DNA from: Saccharopolyspora kobensis
GTDB lineage: Bacteria > Actinomycetota > Actinomycetes > Mycobacteriales > Pseudonocardiaceae
Length of the DNA stretch: 64,000 bases
Direction: 5' to 3'
NCBI RefSeq assembly: GCF_900108315.1
Contig: NZ_FNVB01000002.1
Location: 1,842,594 to 1,906,593 of the forward strand
The notes beneath the pieces were generated by a model. That model searched no databases, had not been told where the DNA came from, and saw only the letters and a list, made by a program, of their open reading frames with translations. Of this stretch, positions 25,208 through 33,697 are shown one piece after another. Numbering within the stretch: the stretch's first letter is position 1; each line of letters opens with the position of its first letter. The position numbers and the translations under genes were made by a program.

Positions 25208-25220
25208 CCGCCCTCCATTT

Positions 25221-25257
25221 CCTAGAAGCTCTAGGTTTCAGCCTAGGGTAATTAGGC
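25221..25257. promoter_or_regulatory. Twin CCTAG palindromes, probable TetR operator
   Basis: CCTAGA-AGC-TCTAGG (25221-25235) is a perfect palindrome around 3 bp, and GCCTA-N7-TAGGC (25241-25257) is a second one directly beside it. Both lie just upstream of the leftward TetR/hydrolase operon. Confidence 0.6.
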
Positions 25258-25298
25258 AAGGCGGGCGTGCGCGACCCCTTTTCCGCGGAACGGGCGGT

Positions 25299-26156
25299 TC
25301 AGGGCAGCAGGCCTTGGCGGCGGGCGGCCACCACGGCTTCGTGGCGGTTGTGGACGTCCAGCTTGTGCATCGCGCTGCGGAGGTAGGCCTTGACCGTCTC
25401 CGTCCGCAGCGACAGGCGGTTGCCCGCCTCGGCGTTCGTGCAGCCCAGGGCGACCTGGGAGAGGACGTCGAGCTCGCGCGGGGTCAGGCTCGCCGTCCGG
25501 GCCTCCTCGCCTTGCGAGCCGAGGCCCGCCAGCCGGTCGCAGGCGTGGTGCAGGCGGTCGCGCAGCGCCGGGTCGTCGAGCCCCTGCGCGATCGCGCGGA
25601 ACTCCGCGTGCAGCTCCCGCACCTCCTCCAGAGCCACCTGCTCGCGAGGACCGGTGCTCTCCGCCGCGCGCAGGAGCCGCAGGCGGCGGTCGACCTCGTC
25701 GCGCACCGCGAGTTCGTCGGCCAACTGCCGGGTCGCGCCCACCACGACGTCGATCGCCCGGTCGCCCAGCCGCGCCGCCCCGCGCGCCGCGCCGTAGAGC
25801 ACGCCGCGCACCGCGCCGCCGACCAGCACGGGTGCGGCGACCACCGAGCTGATCCCCTCGGCGAGCACCGGTGCGTCGTAGTCGTGGCTGATCGTCAGCG
25901 AGCTCGCGTAGTCGCTCACCGCGGCGGGCCGACCGCGCGTCAGCACCCGGCCGCCGAGACCCGCAGCGGCCCGGACCTGGAGGCCCTTCAGCATGTTCGT
26001 GCGCACGCCGGCCAGCTCCGACAGGCGCAGCGCGCCTTCGGCGGCCTGCCCGCCGAAGGACACGGGCATGCCGGCTCCCCGCCGCACCGCGCGGACGGCC
26101 TGGCGGAAGGCGTCGCCGTCGTCCGGGCGCAAGAGCGCGTCACCGCCGGTTCGCAC
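25299..26156 (-). CDS. GAF-LuxR transcriptional regulator
   Basis: 285 aa. A GAF-like sensor fills about residues 40-160 (GLGGRVLTRGRPAAVSDYASS, SSVVAAPVLVGGAVRGVLYG). A LuxR-type helix-turn-helix lies at about 222-280 (LTPRELDVLSQVALGCTNAEAG, LSLRTETVKAYLRSAMHKL). GTG 26156 is chosen because GGAAAGGGG ends 5 nt before it. The gene diverges from an acyl-CoA synthetase across 95 bp, and regulation of that gene by this protein is the simplest reading. Such GAF-LuxR proteins often activate acyl-CoA or aromatic degradation genes. Confidence 0.82.
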   Translation of the reverse strand: MRTGGDALLRPDDGDAFRQAVRAVRRGAGMPVSFGGQAAEGALRLSELAGVRTNMLKGLQVRAAAGLGGRVLTRGRPAAVSDYASSLTISHDYDAPVLAEGISSVVAAPVLVGGAVRGVLYGAARGAARLGDRAIDVVVGATRQLADELAVRDEVDRRLRLLRAAESTGPREQVALEEVRELHAEFRAIAQGLDDPALRDRLHHACDRLAGLGSQGEEARTASLTPRELDVLSQVALGCTNAEAGNRLSLRTETVKAYLRSAMHKLDVHNRHEAVVAARRQGLLP

Positions 26157-26251
26157 ATGCACCCCTTTCCGGGGGTATCCGGGATTGCTGTGTGGCGCGG
26201 AGCATAGCTCCCGGCAGCGCCGGGGCAAAGGAGCCGCGAAAGGGGCCGATT

Positions 26252-27904
26252 GTGAGCGCAGAGCTGAGCACGACGACGGACACCGCACCGGAGGCCCGCG
26301 TGGCCGAACTGCTCGCGCGGTTCGGCGCCCCGGACGCCTGCGCGGCGGACCTGCTGTGCGACCGGCATCCAGCCGATGCGGTGGCTTTCACCGTCGTCGA
26401 AGCGGATCTGTCCAGTCAGGACATCACCTACGGCAGGCTGCGGCGCGACTCGGCGCGGTTCGCCGCCGCGCTGGCCGACCTGGGCGTGGCGCCCGGCGAC
26501 GCGGTCGCCGTGCTGATGGGCAAGTCCGCCGACCTGGTGGTGGCGCTGCTGGGGATCTGGCGCCGCGGTGCGGTGCACGTGCCGCTGTTCACCGCGTTCG
26601 CGCCGCCGGCCATCGCGCTGCGGCTGCGCGCCAGCGGCGCGAAGGTCGTGGTGGTGGACGCCGACCAGCGGGCGAAGCTCGCACCGGGCGAGGACATCCC
26701 GGCCGACGCGCCGTGGCGGACCATCGTCGCCGGTGACGCCTCGGACGAGCAGTCGCTGGCCGCGCTGCTCGACCGCTACACCGGTGACGAGCCGGGCGGT
26801 CGGGCCGTGGCGCTGGGCGGCGACGGGCTGCTGGTGCAGCTGTTCACCTCGGGCACCACCGGCACCCCGAAGGGCGTTCCGGTGCCGATCCGCGCGCTGG
26901 CCTCCTTCCAGGCGTACCTGGAGTTCGGGCTGGACGTCCGGGCCGACGACGTGTTCTGGAACGCCGCCGACCCGGGCTGGGCCTACGGCCTGTACTACGC
27001 GATCCTCGGCCCGCTCGCCGCCGGCCGTCGCAGCATCCTGCTGCACGCCGGGTTCTCCGCCGCGCTGACCTGGCAGCTCATGCGCCGGTTCGGGGTCACC
27101 AACTTCGCCGCCGCACCGACGGTCTACCGGAGCCTGCGCACCGACTCCTCGGCCGATCCCGCCGGGATCCGGCTCCGCCGCGCCTCCTCGGCGGGGGAGC
27201 CGCTGACCCCGGAGGTGGTGTCCTGGTCCGAGCGCGAGCTCGGCGTGACCGTGCGCGACCACTACGGGCAGACCGAGCACGGCATGATGATCGTCAACGC
27301 GTGGGCCGACGGGATCCGCGACGAGATCAAGCCGGGCTCGATGGGTGCGGCGCTGCCCGGCTGGTCCGCCGAGGTGCTCGACGACGACCGCGACGAACCG
27401 GCGCCCGCGGGCACCGCCGGGCGGATCGCGATCGAGGCCGCGACCAGCCCGCTGATGTGGTTCACCGGCTACACCGACGCGCCCGAGAAGACAGCCGAGC
27501 GGTTCACCGCGGACGGCCGCTGGTACGTCACCGGTGACGCCGGTTCCCGCGACGCCGATGGATCGTTCTTCTTCTCCTCGCGCGATGACGACGTGATCAT
27601 CATGGCCGGTTACCGGATCGGGCCGTTCGACGTGGAGAGCGTGCTGGTCCAGCACGAGGCGGTCGCCGAAGCGGCGGTGATCGGCGTTCCCGACGAGCTG
27701 CGCGGCGAGGTGCTGGAGGCGTTCGTCGTGCTTCGCCCGTCGGTGACCGGCGACGACGCGCTGGTCACGGAGCTCCAGCAGCTGGTCAAGCGCAAGTTCG
27801 CCGCGCACGCCTACCCGCGGTCGGTGCACTTCGTCGAGCAGCTGCCGAAGACGCCGAGCGGCAAGATCCAGCGCTTCGTGCTCCGCGGGCAGCGGCGCGG
27901 CTGA
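26252..27904 (+). CDS. AMP-forming acyl-CoA synthetase (acetyl/medium-chain type)
   Basis: 550 aa. The adenylation motifs are in order: LFTSGTTGTPKGVPVP (P-loop like, about residue 205), HYGQTEHGMM (A5), GRWYVTGDAG (A7), and near the C-terminus KTPSGKIQRFVLR with the A10 lysine. The stretch DPGWAYGLYYAILGPLAAGR is typical of the acetate/propionate/medium-chain group. It activates a carboxylic acid with ATP and CoA. GTG 26252 follows AAAGGGG. The stop TGA abuts the stop of the next opposing gene with no base between. Confidence 0.87.
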   Translation: MSAELSTTTDTAPEARVAELLARFGAPDACAADLLCDRHPADAVAFTVVEADLSSQDITYGRLRRDSARFAAALADLGVAPGDAVAVLMGKSADLVVALLGIWRRGAVHVPLFTAFAPPAIALRLRASGAKVVVVDADQRAKLAPGEDIPADAPWRTIVAGDASDEQSLAALLDRYTGDEPGGRAVALGGDGLLVQLFTSGTTGTPKGVPVPIRALASFQAYLEFGLDVRADDVFWNAADPGWAYGLYYAILGPLAAGRRSILLHAGFSAALTWQLMRRFGVTNFAAAPTVYRSLRTDSSADPAGIRLRRASSAGEPLTPEVVSWSERELGVTVRDHYGQTEHGMMIVNAWADGIRDEIKPGSMGAALPGWSAEVLDDDRDEPAPAGTAGRIAIEAATSPLMWFTGYTDAPEKTAERFTADGRWYVTGDAGSRDADGSFFFSSRDDDVIIMAGYRIGPFDVESVLVQHEAVAEAAVIGVPDELRGEVLEAFVVLRPSVTGDDALVTELQQLVKRKFAAHAYPRSVHFVEQLPKTPSGKIQRFVLRGQRRG

Positions 27905-28624
27905 TCACCGGACGGGCTCGCCGGTGATCTCGGTGCAGGTGAGCCCGTCTCCGGTGGCAGGAGTGCCGGTCAGCGCCCGGGCCGCGAGCTGGTCGACCTG
28001 CGAGCAGCGGACCGGGTGGCCGTCCACCAGCAGCGGAGCGCGCTGCGGGCCTGCTGCGGTGTAGGCCAGCACGCGCTGCGGCCGGCTGCCGTCGGCGAGC
28101 TGGATCCGCTCGGGGCCGTGCAGGTGGACCAGTCGGTAGCGCACGCCGCGGCCCTCGCAGCGGTCGAGCACCCGGCGCTGCTCGGGCGTGGCGAACCACA
28201 GCGCGTGGTCCTCCACGACACCGGGCGCGGCGATCAGGACGGCCGGGCGTTGCCCGTCGTGGATCCGCAGTCCGGCGGCCCAGACGGCGGAAAGACCGGT
28301 GCAGCGGGCGCTGAGCGCCACCACCGGACCGGCGAGCCCGAGTTCGGCGCGCAGCCAGGTGATCTTGGCCGGGCAGGCGTTCGACCCGTAGGCCAGCACG
28401 AGCTGCCGCCCGCGCATCGGCTCCGCGCCGTGCTCGGCGAGCCAGTCGTCCAGGCAGCCTCCGCCGTCGACGCGCCAGCCGGAGGGTGCCGAGGAATCCG
28501 GGCTCAGCACCCGGCCGACGCCGTCGAGGTGGACGAACGAGCAGCCGGGGCGAGCACCGGGGTAGGGGTGTGCGGGGTAGTCGGCATCGGTGAACGGGGA
28601 GCGGACAGCGGTTCGTTCAGACAT
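27905..28624 (-). CDS. Gamma-glutamylcyclotransferase-fold protein
   Basis: 239 aa. The substrate-binding motif LAYGSNACPAKITW, near residue 82, marks the GGCT/AIG2-like fold. The N-terminal 80 residues (YPAHPYPGARPGCSFVHLDG) are an extension often seen in actinobacterial copies. The expected catalytic glutamate may be in CEGRGVRYRLVHL, but it cannot be confirmed by eye. The start is uncertain: ATG 28624, with an alternative ATG at 28654. It ends back to back with the acyl-CoA synthetase. Confidence 0.65.
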   Translation of the reverse strand: MSERTAVRSPFTDADYPAHPYPGARPGCSFVHLDGVGRVLSPDSSAPSGWRVDGGGCLDDWLAEHGAEPMRGRQLVLAYGSNACPAKITWLRAELGLAGPVVALSARCTGLSAVWAAGLRIHDGQRPAVLIAAPGVVEDHALWFATPEQRRVLDRCEGRGVRYRLVHLHGPERIQLADGSRPQRVLAYTAAGPQRAPLLVDGHPVRCSQVDQLAARALTGTPATGDGLTCTEITGEPVR

Positions 28625-28667
28625 CGCATCCCAGCATTCCGCCCAGCTGATCACCGCGCCACGATGG

Positions 28668-29597
28668 CTACCCGGTTCGCCCCAGACGGGTGCGCACGGC
28701 GGTGGCGGCGCAGGCGATCACGGCGACGCCGCCCAGCAGCGTGGGCCAGGTGAGCTGTTCGCCCAGCAGCAGCGCCGCCCAGCAGATCGTCATCACCGGC
28801 TGGGCGAGCTGCACCTGGCTGACCTGCGCCATCGGGCCGATCGCCAGCCCGCGGTACCAGGCGAAGAAGCCCAGGTACATGCTCACCACGGCCAGGTAGG
28901 CGAATGCGGCCCACTCCACCGCGCTGCCGCTCGGCGGTTGCTCGGCCACCGAGAAACCGGTGAGCGCGATCATCAGCGGTGCGGCGAGCACCAGCGCCCA
29001 GGACACGGTCTGCCAGGCGCCGAGCTCGCGGGCGAGCAGGCCGCCTTCCGCGTAGCCGATGGCGGCCGCCACGACGGCGCCGAACAGGAGCAGGTCGGAC
29101 CAGTGCAGCCCGCTGAGCCCACCGCCCTGCAGCGCGGCGAACACCACGGCGGCGATCGCGCCCACCGCCGCCATGACCCAGAACGACTTCGGCGGACGTT
29201 CGTGCCCGCGGAGCACGGCCGCCACCGCGGTCGCGGCGGGCAGGACGGCGATCACCACGGCGCCGTGGCTGGCCGGTGCGGTGGTCAGGGCGAAGGAGGT
29301 CAGCACGGGGAAGCCCACGACGACGCCACCGGCGACGACCGCCACGCGAGCCCACTGCAGGCCGCGCGGCAGTCGCTGCCCGGTGAACGCCAGTGCCGCC
29401 GCCGCGAGCAGTGCGGCGATGACGGCGCGGGCGGAGCCGATGAACAGCGGTGACATCCCGCCACCGGCGACCGCGACGCGGGTGAACGGCACGGTGAAGG
29501 AGAACGCGCCCACGCCGAGCAGGCCCCACCCGAGACCGGCCCGGGACGGCGATAGCGCTGGCGCGCTCAGAACAGTAGCGCTACTCTGATCTCTCAT
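28668..29597 (-). CDS. EamA/DMT-family metabolite exporter
   Basis: 309 aa, ten predicted helices arranged as two EamA repeats, each beginning with a G-W-G-L-L-G-like or W-S-D-L-L-L-F segment and ending with an A-x-P-x-x-A/Q-P-V-M-type helix. Members export amino acids or related metabolites. The ATG at 29597 shares bases with the ATG of the divergent MocR gene. TATCGT sits 5 bp before it on the minus strand, which fits a leaderless transcript. A MocR regulator next to an EamA exporter is a common actinobacterial pairing. Confidence 0.83.
   Translation of the reverse strand: MRDQSSATVLSAPALSPSRAGLGWGLLGVGAFSFTVPFTRVAVAGGGMSPLFIGSARAVIAALLAAAALAFTGQRLPRGLQWARVAVVAGGVVVGFPVLTSFALTTAPASHGAVVIAVLPAATAVAAVLRGHERPPKSFWVMAAVGAIAAVVFAALQGGGLSGLHWSDLLLFGAVVAAAIGYAEGGLLARELGAWQTVSWALVLAAPLMIALTGFSVAEQPPSGSAVEWAAFAYLAVVSMYLGFFAWYRGLAIGPMAQVSQVQLAQPVMTICWAALLLGEQLTWPTLLGGVAVIACAATAVRTRLGRTG
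29552..29587. promoter_or_regulatory. Overlapping control region for EamA and MocR genes
   Basis: The 12-bp palindrome AGTAGCGCTACT (29574-29585) contains TAGCGCT, repeated directly at 29553-29559, 23 bp away or about two helical turns, as expected for MocR dimers. TACTCT (29582-29587) followed by 8 nt and ATG suggests a leaderless promoter for the MocR gene inside this site. Confidence 0.6.
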
Positions 29598-31002
29598 GTC
29601 GAACGATAGCAGCTCGCGCATCGTCGCGGGACTCCGCGAGTGGATCGCGACCGCCCCGCCGGGAGCGAAGCTGCCGTCGACGCGCGCGCTCGTCGCGCAG
29701 TACGCGGCGAGCCCGGTGACGGTGCAGAAGGCGCTGCGAACGCTGACTTCGCAAGGAATGGTGGAAAGCCGTCCCGGTGTGGGCACCTTCGTGCGGGCCG
29801 TCCGGGTCGCCCGCCCGAACGACTACGGGTGGCAGACCGCAGCCCTCGGTGCGCCCCAGCACCGCATGCGGGAGCTCTCCACCGCGCTGCGCACGGCGCC
29901 CAACGACGCGATAGCACTGCACGCGGGCTACCCCGACCGCGATCTGCTCCCGGAGCGCCTGGTGCGCGCCGCCTTCACCCGTGCCGCGCGCAGCGAGGCA
30001 GCGGTCTCCCGCCCGCCTGCGGCGGGACTGCCGGAGCTGCAGGCCTGGTTCGCCACCGAGCTCGGCACGGCGGCGCCGATCGGTGTCACACCACCGGTCG
30101 CGAGCGACGCGGTGATCCTCCCGGGCATCCAGAGCGGGCTCAGCACCGCCTTCCGCGCGCTGGTCGGCGCCGGGCGACCGCTGCTGGTGGAGTCACCCAC
30201 CTATTGGGGTGCGATCCTCGCGGCCGCGCAAGCAGGTGTGCAGCTGGTCCCGGTGCCCAGCGGCATCCGCGGACCGGACCCGGCGGAGCTGGACCGCGCT
30301 TTCGAGCGCACCGGAGCGCGCGCCTGCTACGTCCAGCCGAACTTCGCCAACCCGACCGGCGCGCAGTGGTCGCCCGCTCTCGCCGACCAGGTGCTCGACG
30401 TGGTGCGCGGTCACGGGGCGTTCCTGATCGAGGACGACTCGGCGCACGACTTCGGCATCGACACCGACCCGGTGCCCATCGCCGCGCGCGACGACAGCGG
30501 GCACGTCGTCTACCTGCGCTCGCTGACCAAGAGCGTGTCCCCGTCGGTGCGCATCGCCGGGATCATCGCCCGCGGCCCCGCGCGCGAGCGGATCCTCCTC
30601 GACGCCCACGCCGAGTCGATGTACATCAGCGGAGTGCTGCAGGCGGTGGCCCTCGACGTGGTCACCCAGCCGGCCTGGCGCACGCACCTGCGCAACCTCC
30701 ACCACCAGTTGGCCGCCCGCCGGGACCTGCTCGTGGCCGCGCTGCGGGAGCACGTGCCCGCCGGACACCTGGAAGCCGTGCCGCAGGGCGGGCTGAACCT
30801 CTGGGTGCGGTTGCCGGACGCCACCGATCTGCGGCGGCTGGCCCGGGACTGCGAGGCGGCCGGGGTCATCATCGCCCCGGGCGACGGGTGGTTCCCCGCC
30901 GAGCCCACCGGCCCCTACCTCCGGATCAACTACGCGGGCCCGAACCCCGGGGCGTTCCCCGACGGCGCGCGCATCATCGGCGAGGCCCTGGCGCGGCAGT
31001 AG
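29596..31002 (+). CDS. MocR-type regulator (GntR wHTH fused to aminotransferase)
   Basis: 468 aa. The GntR winged helix covers about residues 5-72 (KLPSTRALVAQYAASPVTVQKALRTL, GVGTFVRAV). A fold-type I aminotransferase domain follows from about 110 to the end. The PLP lysine is Lys312 in SLTKSVSPSVRIAG, and the Asn/Asp/Tyr binding residues lie in QPNFANPTGAQW and EDDSAHDF. Such proteins use PLP as an effector to control a neighbouring gene, here the divergent EamA exporter. The ATG is probably leaderless. Confidence 0.88.
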   Translation: MSNDSSSRIVAGLREWIATAPPGAKLPSTRALVAQYAASPVTVQKALRTLTSQGMVESRPGVGTFVRAVRVARPNDYGWQTAALGAPQHRMRELSTALRTAPNDAIALHAGYPDRDLLPERLVRAAFTRAARSEAAVSRPPAAGLPELQAWFATELGTAAPIGVTPPVASDAVILPGIQSGLSTAFRALVGAGRPLLVESPTYWGAILAAAQAGVQLVPVPSGIRGPDPAELDRAFERTGARACYVQPNFANPTGAQWSPALADQVLDVVRGHGAFLIEDDSAHDFGIDTDPVPIAARDDSGHVVYLRSLTKSVSPSVRIAGIIARGPARERILLDAHAESMYISGVLQAVALDVVTQPAWRTHLRNLHHQLAARRDLLVAALREHVPAGHLEAVPQGGLNLWVRLPDATDLRRLARDCEAAGVIIAPGDGWFPAEPTGPYLRINYAGPNPGAFPDGARIIGEALARQ

Positions 31003-31004
31003 CC

Positions 31005-31430
31005 TCACCAGTCCCGGCGTTCCATGGTGGTGCCGGAGACCTCGGCGTCCTCCCACTCCGGTTCCGGGCGGGACGCCGGCTCGGGTTCGTCGGGCTCCTC
31101 CTCGACGCTGTTGAGGTACTCCACCATCGCCGCGGCCACGTCGGCCCCGCACCCGGCCTGGATCGCCACCACGCCCTGCTGCAGCGAATCCATGCCCGCT
31201 TCACCGGTGAGCCGGGTGATCTCGGCCGCCAGCCGCTCCGGGCCGAGCGCGAGCGCCCGGTCGTCGATCTCCAGGCCGACCAGCATCCCCTGCAGGTCCA
31301 CCTCCAGGGCGATGCCCGAATCCCGCGCGCTGCCGCGGATCGCGTCCAGCCCCGCGGAGAGCTCGGTGTGCGGGGTGATCGTCTCGGCGATCTCGATCAG
31401 CTCGTCGATGGTGCGCTCGTCCTCGATCAT
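31005..31430 (-). CDS. YbaB/EbfC-like protein with acidic tail
   Basis: 141 aa. The core matches the YbaB fold pattern: helix, then ALEVDLQGMLVGLEIDDRAL and a helix LAAEITRLTGEA. The C-terminal 35 residues are acidic and Pro-rich (EEEPDEPEPASRPEPEWED). YbaB proteins are small dimeric DNA-binding proteins, but actinobacterial versions beside type VII substrates (for example mycobacterial EspL) act in stabilising or exporting those substrates. The gene is last in a four-gene unit and its ATG overlaps the previous stop (TGATG). A chaperone role is inferred from context only. Confidence 0.7.
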   Translation of the reverse strand: MIEDERTIDELIEIAETITPHTELSAGLDAIRGSARDSGIALEVDLQGMLVGLEIDDRALALGPERLAAEITRLTGEAGMDSLQQGVVAIQAGCGADVAAAMVEYLNSVEEEPDEPEPASRPEPEWEDAEVSGTTMERRDW

Positions 31431-31705
31431 CAGCGCCTCCCCGCCTCGGAGCTCTCGTCACCGGAAGCCAGCCCCAGCGCGGCGAAGTCCGCATCGGACA
31501 ACCCGCCGGCCTGCTCCCGGATCACCGCTTCGGCCTCCCGGTTGGCGCGGCCGGTGGCTTCCCGCACCAGCGCCAGGATCGTGCTCGCCAGCTTCGCGCC
31601 GCCCTGCTGGAGCGCCACGGGTTCCAGCAGCACGTTCCTGAGCGCGCCGCCGGGAGCCACCGCGACCGTGACACCGTCCCGCTGCGCACGTCCGATGATG
31701 CTCAC
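31430..31705 (-). CDS. Short YbaB-like protein
   Basis: 91 aa, start GTG 31705 overlapping the stop of the CHAP gene as GTGA. DGVTVAVAPGGALRNVLLEPVAL followed by helix KLASTILALVREATGRANREA follows the YbaB beta-hairpin and helix pattern without the first helix. It ends in a short acidic stretch. With the next gene it may form a heterodimer. Tight coupling to the CHAP and SLT genes suggests a role in handling those proteins. Confidence 0.6.
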   Translation of the reverse strand: MSIIGRAQRDGVTVAVAPGGALRNVLLEPVALQQGGAKLASTILALVREATGRANREAEAVIREQAGGLSDADFAALGLASGDESSEAGRR

Positions 31706-32775
31706 TTCGGGTGCACCCCTCCGTAGAACTTGCCGGCGTCGTCGGGCAGCGTGTACGTGATCCGCTTGACCTGATCACTGGCGTTGCCCTCGATAGTGGT
31801 GATCTTGTTGCCGTCGACCTTCTCGATGATGCCGATGTGCGTGCTGGCGCCCTGGCTCGGGCCGCTGCCGAACAGCAGCGCATCGCCGGGACGGGCCTTC
31901 TCGGCCAGGTCGCCGCGGTCGTAGGCGGTGCCCTGCTCCTGGCCCCACTTGTAGACGTCGCCGGTGAACCCGTACTTCGGGATGTCCACGCCGGCTTCCC
32001 GCCACATCGAGGTGGCGAAGTAGGAGCACCACGGCTGCCCGGTCGGCCCCCACTTGTTCTCGTTGTTGGGGCCTTCCTTGAAACCAAGGTGCTTGCGGGC
32101 GTTGTCCAGGATCTCCTCGGTCCTGCCGGAGTTCTTGCCGGGGGCCTTGCCCTCGTCCTTCGGCTTCTCCTCCTTGCCCGGACCGCCTTGCTGGCCGGAG
32201 CTGTCCTTCTCCGGGTCGGCGACGCCGTCGGAGTCGAGGTCCTTGAGCAGCGCCTGGAGCTTCTCGGCCGCTTCGGTCATCTCGTCGCGGGCGTCCTTGA
32301 GCTCGCCGCCGGACTGCTTGATGTAGCCGCCGGCGAGGTCGGCGATCTGGGCCACCGCCTTCATCAGCCCGGCGGGTGCGGCGAGCCCGGCCGCGGCGAG
32401 CCCGGCCTGCACCAGCTGCCCGGCCTTGCCGACGAAGTCGGCCACGAGATCACCGACGTTGCTGTGCCTGCCTTCGAGCGCCTTGGTGACCTCGGCGACG
32501 ATCTGCGCGCCCTTGGCGCTGGCGTCCGCGGTCACCGCCAGGTCGTCGCCGAACTTCGCCGACCGCTTCTCGAAGCCCGCGGTCGCCTCGCTCTTCCAGT
32601 CGCCCAGCAGGGAATCGGCGGCCTTCTCGTGCGCTTCGCGCTGGTCCCGGATGGCGGCGGCCGCCGCTTCGAGAGCGGCTTGGGCGCGCTGGACCTCGCC
32701 GGCCTTGCCCTCGAGCTTGCCCTGGTGGGTCATCAGCTCGCTGGCGAACCGCGTTGCGACTCCGTGTGGGTCCAC
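31702..32775 (-). CDS. WXG100-like helical domain fused to a CHAP peptidoglycan hydrolase
   Basis: 357 aa. Residues 1-95 are an alpha-helical hairpin with Trp60-Lys-Ser at the turn (LLGDWKSEATAGF), resembling the WXG100/ESAT-6 fold. A helical stretch and a Lys/Pro/Gly-rich linker (about 195-230) follow. The CHAP amidase domain then has Cys250 (QPWCSYFATSMW), His313 (STHIGIIEKV) and a polar partner near residues 329-331 (IEGN). There is no signal peptide, so export by a type VII system is likely. GGGAGAAT precedes GTG 32775. It lies 15 bp after the SLT-type partner gene. Confidence 0.82.
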   Translation of the reverse strand: MDPHGVATRFASELMTHQGKLEGKAGEVQRAQAALEAAAAAIRDQREAHEKAADSLLGDWKSEATAGFEKRSAKFGDDLAVTADASAKGAQIVAEVTKALEGRHSNVGDLVADFVGKAGQLVQAGLAAAGLAAPAGLMKAVAQIADLAGGYIKQSGGELKDARDEMTEAAEKLQALLKDLDSDGVADPEKDSSGQQGGPGKEEKPKDEGKAPGKNSGRTEEILDNARKHLGFKEGPNNENKWGPTGQPWCSYFATSMWREAGVDIPKYGFTGDVYKWGQEQGTAYDRGDLAEKARPGDALLFGSGPSQGASTHIGIIEKVDGNKITTIEGNASDQVKRITYTLPDDAGKFYGGVHPK

Positions 32776-32790
32776 TTGAGATTCTCCCGA

Positions 32791-33534
32791 TCAACCCATG
32801 ATGCGCTTGAGCTCGGCGGCGGAACGTTCGTCGATCTCCTGGTAGGTCTTGGCCGCGTCGGTGGCTCCCTCGCCGAGTTTGCGCGCGTTGGAGCCCGTCG
32901 TCCGGACCTGCTTCTCCAGGCCCTTGCTGAAGTTGCCCAGCGCGTCGGAGAACCCGGTCTCCGCGCCGACCTTGCCGAAGCTGTCCTTGGCGATGCCCGT
33001 CACCGAGTTCACGGTCCGCTTGCCGATCCCTTCTAGGGCGTCGGCGATGCTCTCGGCCCGCTCGGCGTACTTGCGCAGCGCTTCGGGATTCGCGGAGAAG
33101 CCGCCGCCCTGCCCGCCGCCGGTTCCGCCGCCCTGCCCGCCGCCGGAACCGCCCCCGGAGCCCTGCCCGGCCTTCCTGGCGGCCTTCTCGGCCTCGTCCA
33201 GGTGCTTCTTGTACGCACCGTTGGTGTAGGTCGACCACGGGCCGAAGTCCTTGCCGTCACCGGCGATCTCGTAGGCGGCCTTGGCGTTCTCGGCGGGGTC
33301 GAACAGGTCCTTGTTCGAGTCGAGGCCGAACTCCTTGCGCCGGGCCGGCCCCATGTCCCCGAGCATGTTGATCTGCCACAGGCCGTAGGAGTCGTCCGGC
33401 GGGGTGTCGTTGTGCGACTTGGTGTTCCCGCCCGACTCGGCCATGGCCACGGCCACCGCGGTGGTCAGGTTCTCGCCGCGGAAACCCGCGTCGTAGGCGT
33501 GCTGCGCGATCTGCTCAGCGGTCAGCTTGCTCAC
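32791..33534 (-). CDS. Lysozyme-like (SLT) domain fused to a C-terminal type VII export module
   Basis: 247 aa. The N-terminal 115 residues resemble the lysozyme-like transglycosylase domain of actinobacterial secreted proteins: Glu33 in AMAESGGN is the likely catalytic acid and SYGLWQINM is the family motif. A Gly/Gln-rich linker follows at about 125-150, then a helical domain ending in YQEID (Tyr231-x3-Asp235), which fits the Y-x3-D/E type VII export signal. There is no Sec or Tat signal. GTG 33534 has no ribosome site and may be leaderless. It is first in the four-gene unit. Confidence 0.8.
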   Translation of the reverse strand: MSKLTAEQIAQHAYDAGFRGENLTTAVAVAMAESGGNTKSHNDTPPDDSYGLWQINMLGDMGPARRKEFGLDSNKDLFDPAENAKAAYEIAGDGKDFGPWSTYTNGAYKKHLDEAEKAARKAGQGSGGGSGGGQGGGTGGGQGGGFSANPEALRKYAERAESIADALEGIGKRTVNSVTGIAKDSFGKVGAETGFSDALGNFSKGLEKQVRTTGSNARKLGEGATDAAKTYQEIDERSAAELKRIMG

Positions 33535-33697
33535 CGGACGAGTATTGCGCGAAAGTTGCTGGCATAGCGGCATTTTCAGCTACATTGGGCCATTCGGACG
33601 ATCACCGCCCGGCGAGCGTGAGCCATTCGGCCCGGATCGCTGCTGCGATGGTGTCGCGCTTCCCGGCCGTTCGGCCGCATCTGGCGGGGCGAGGCGC

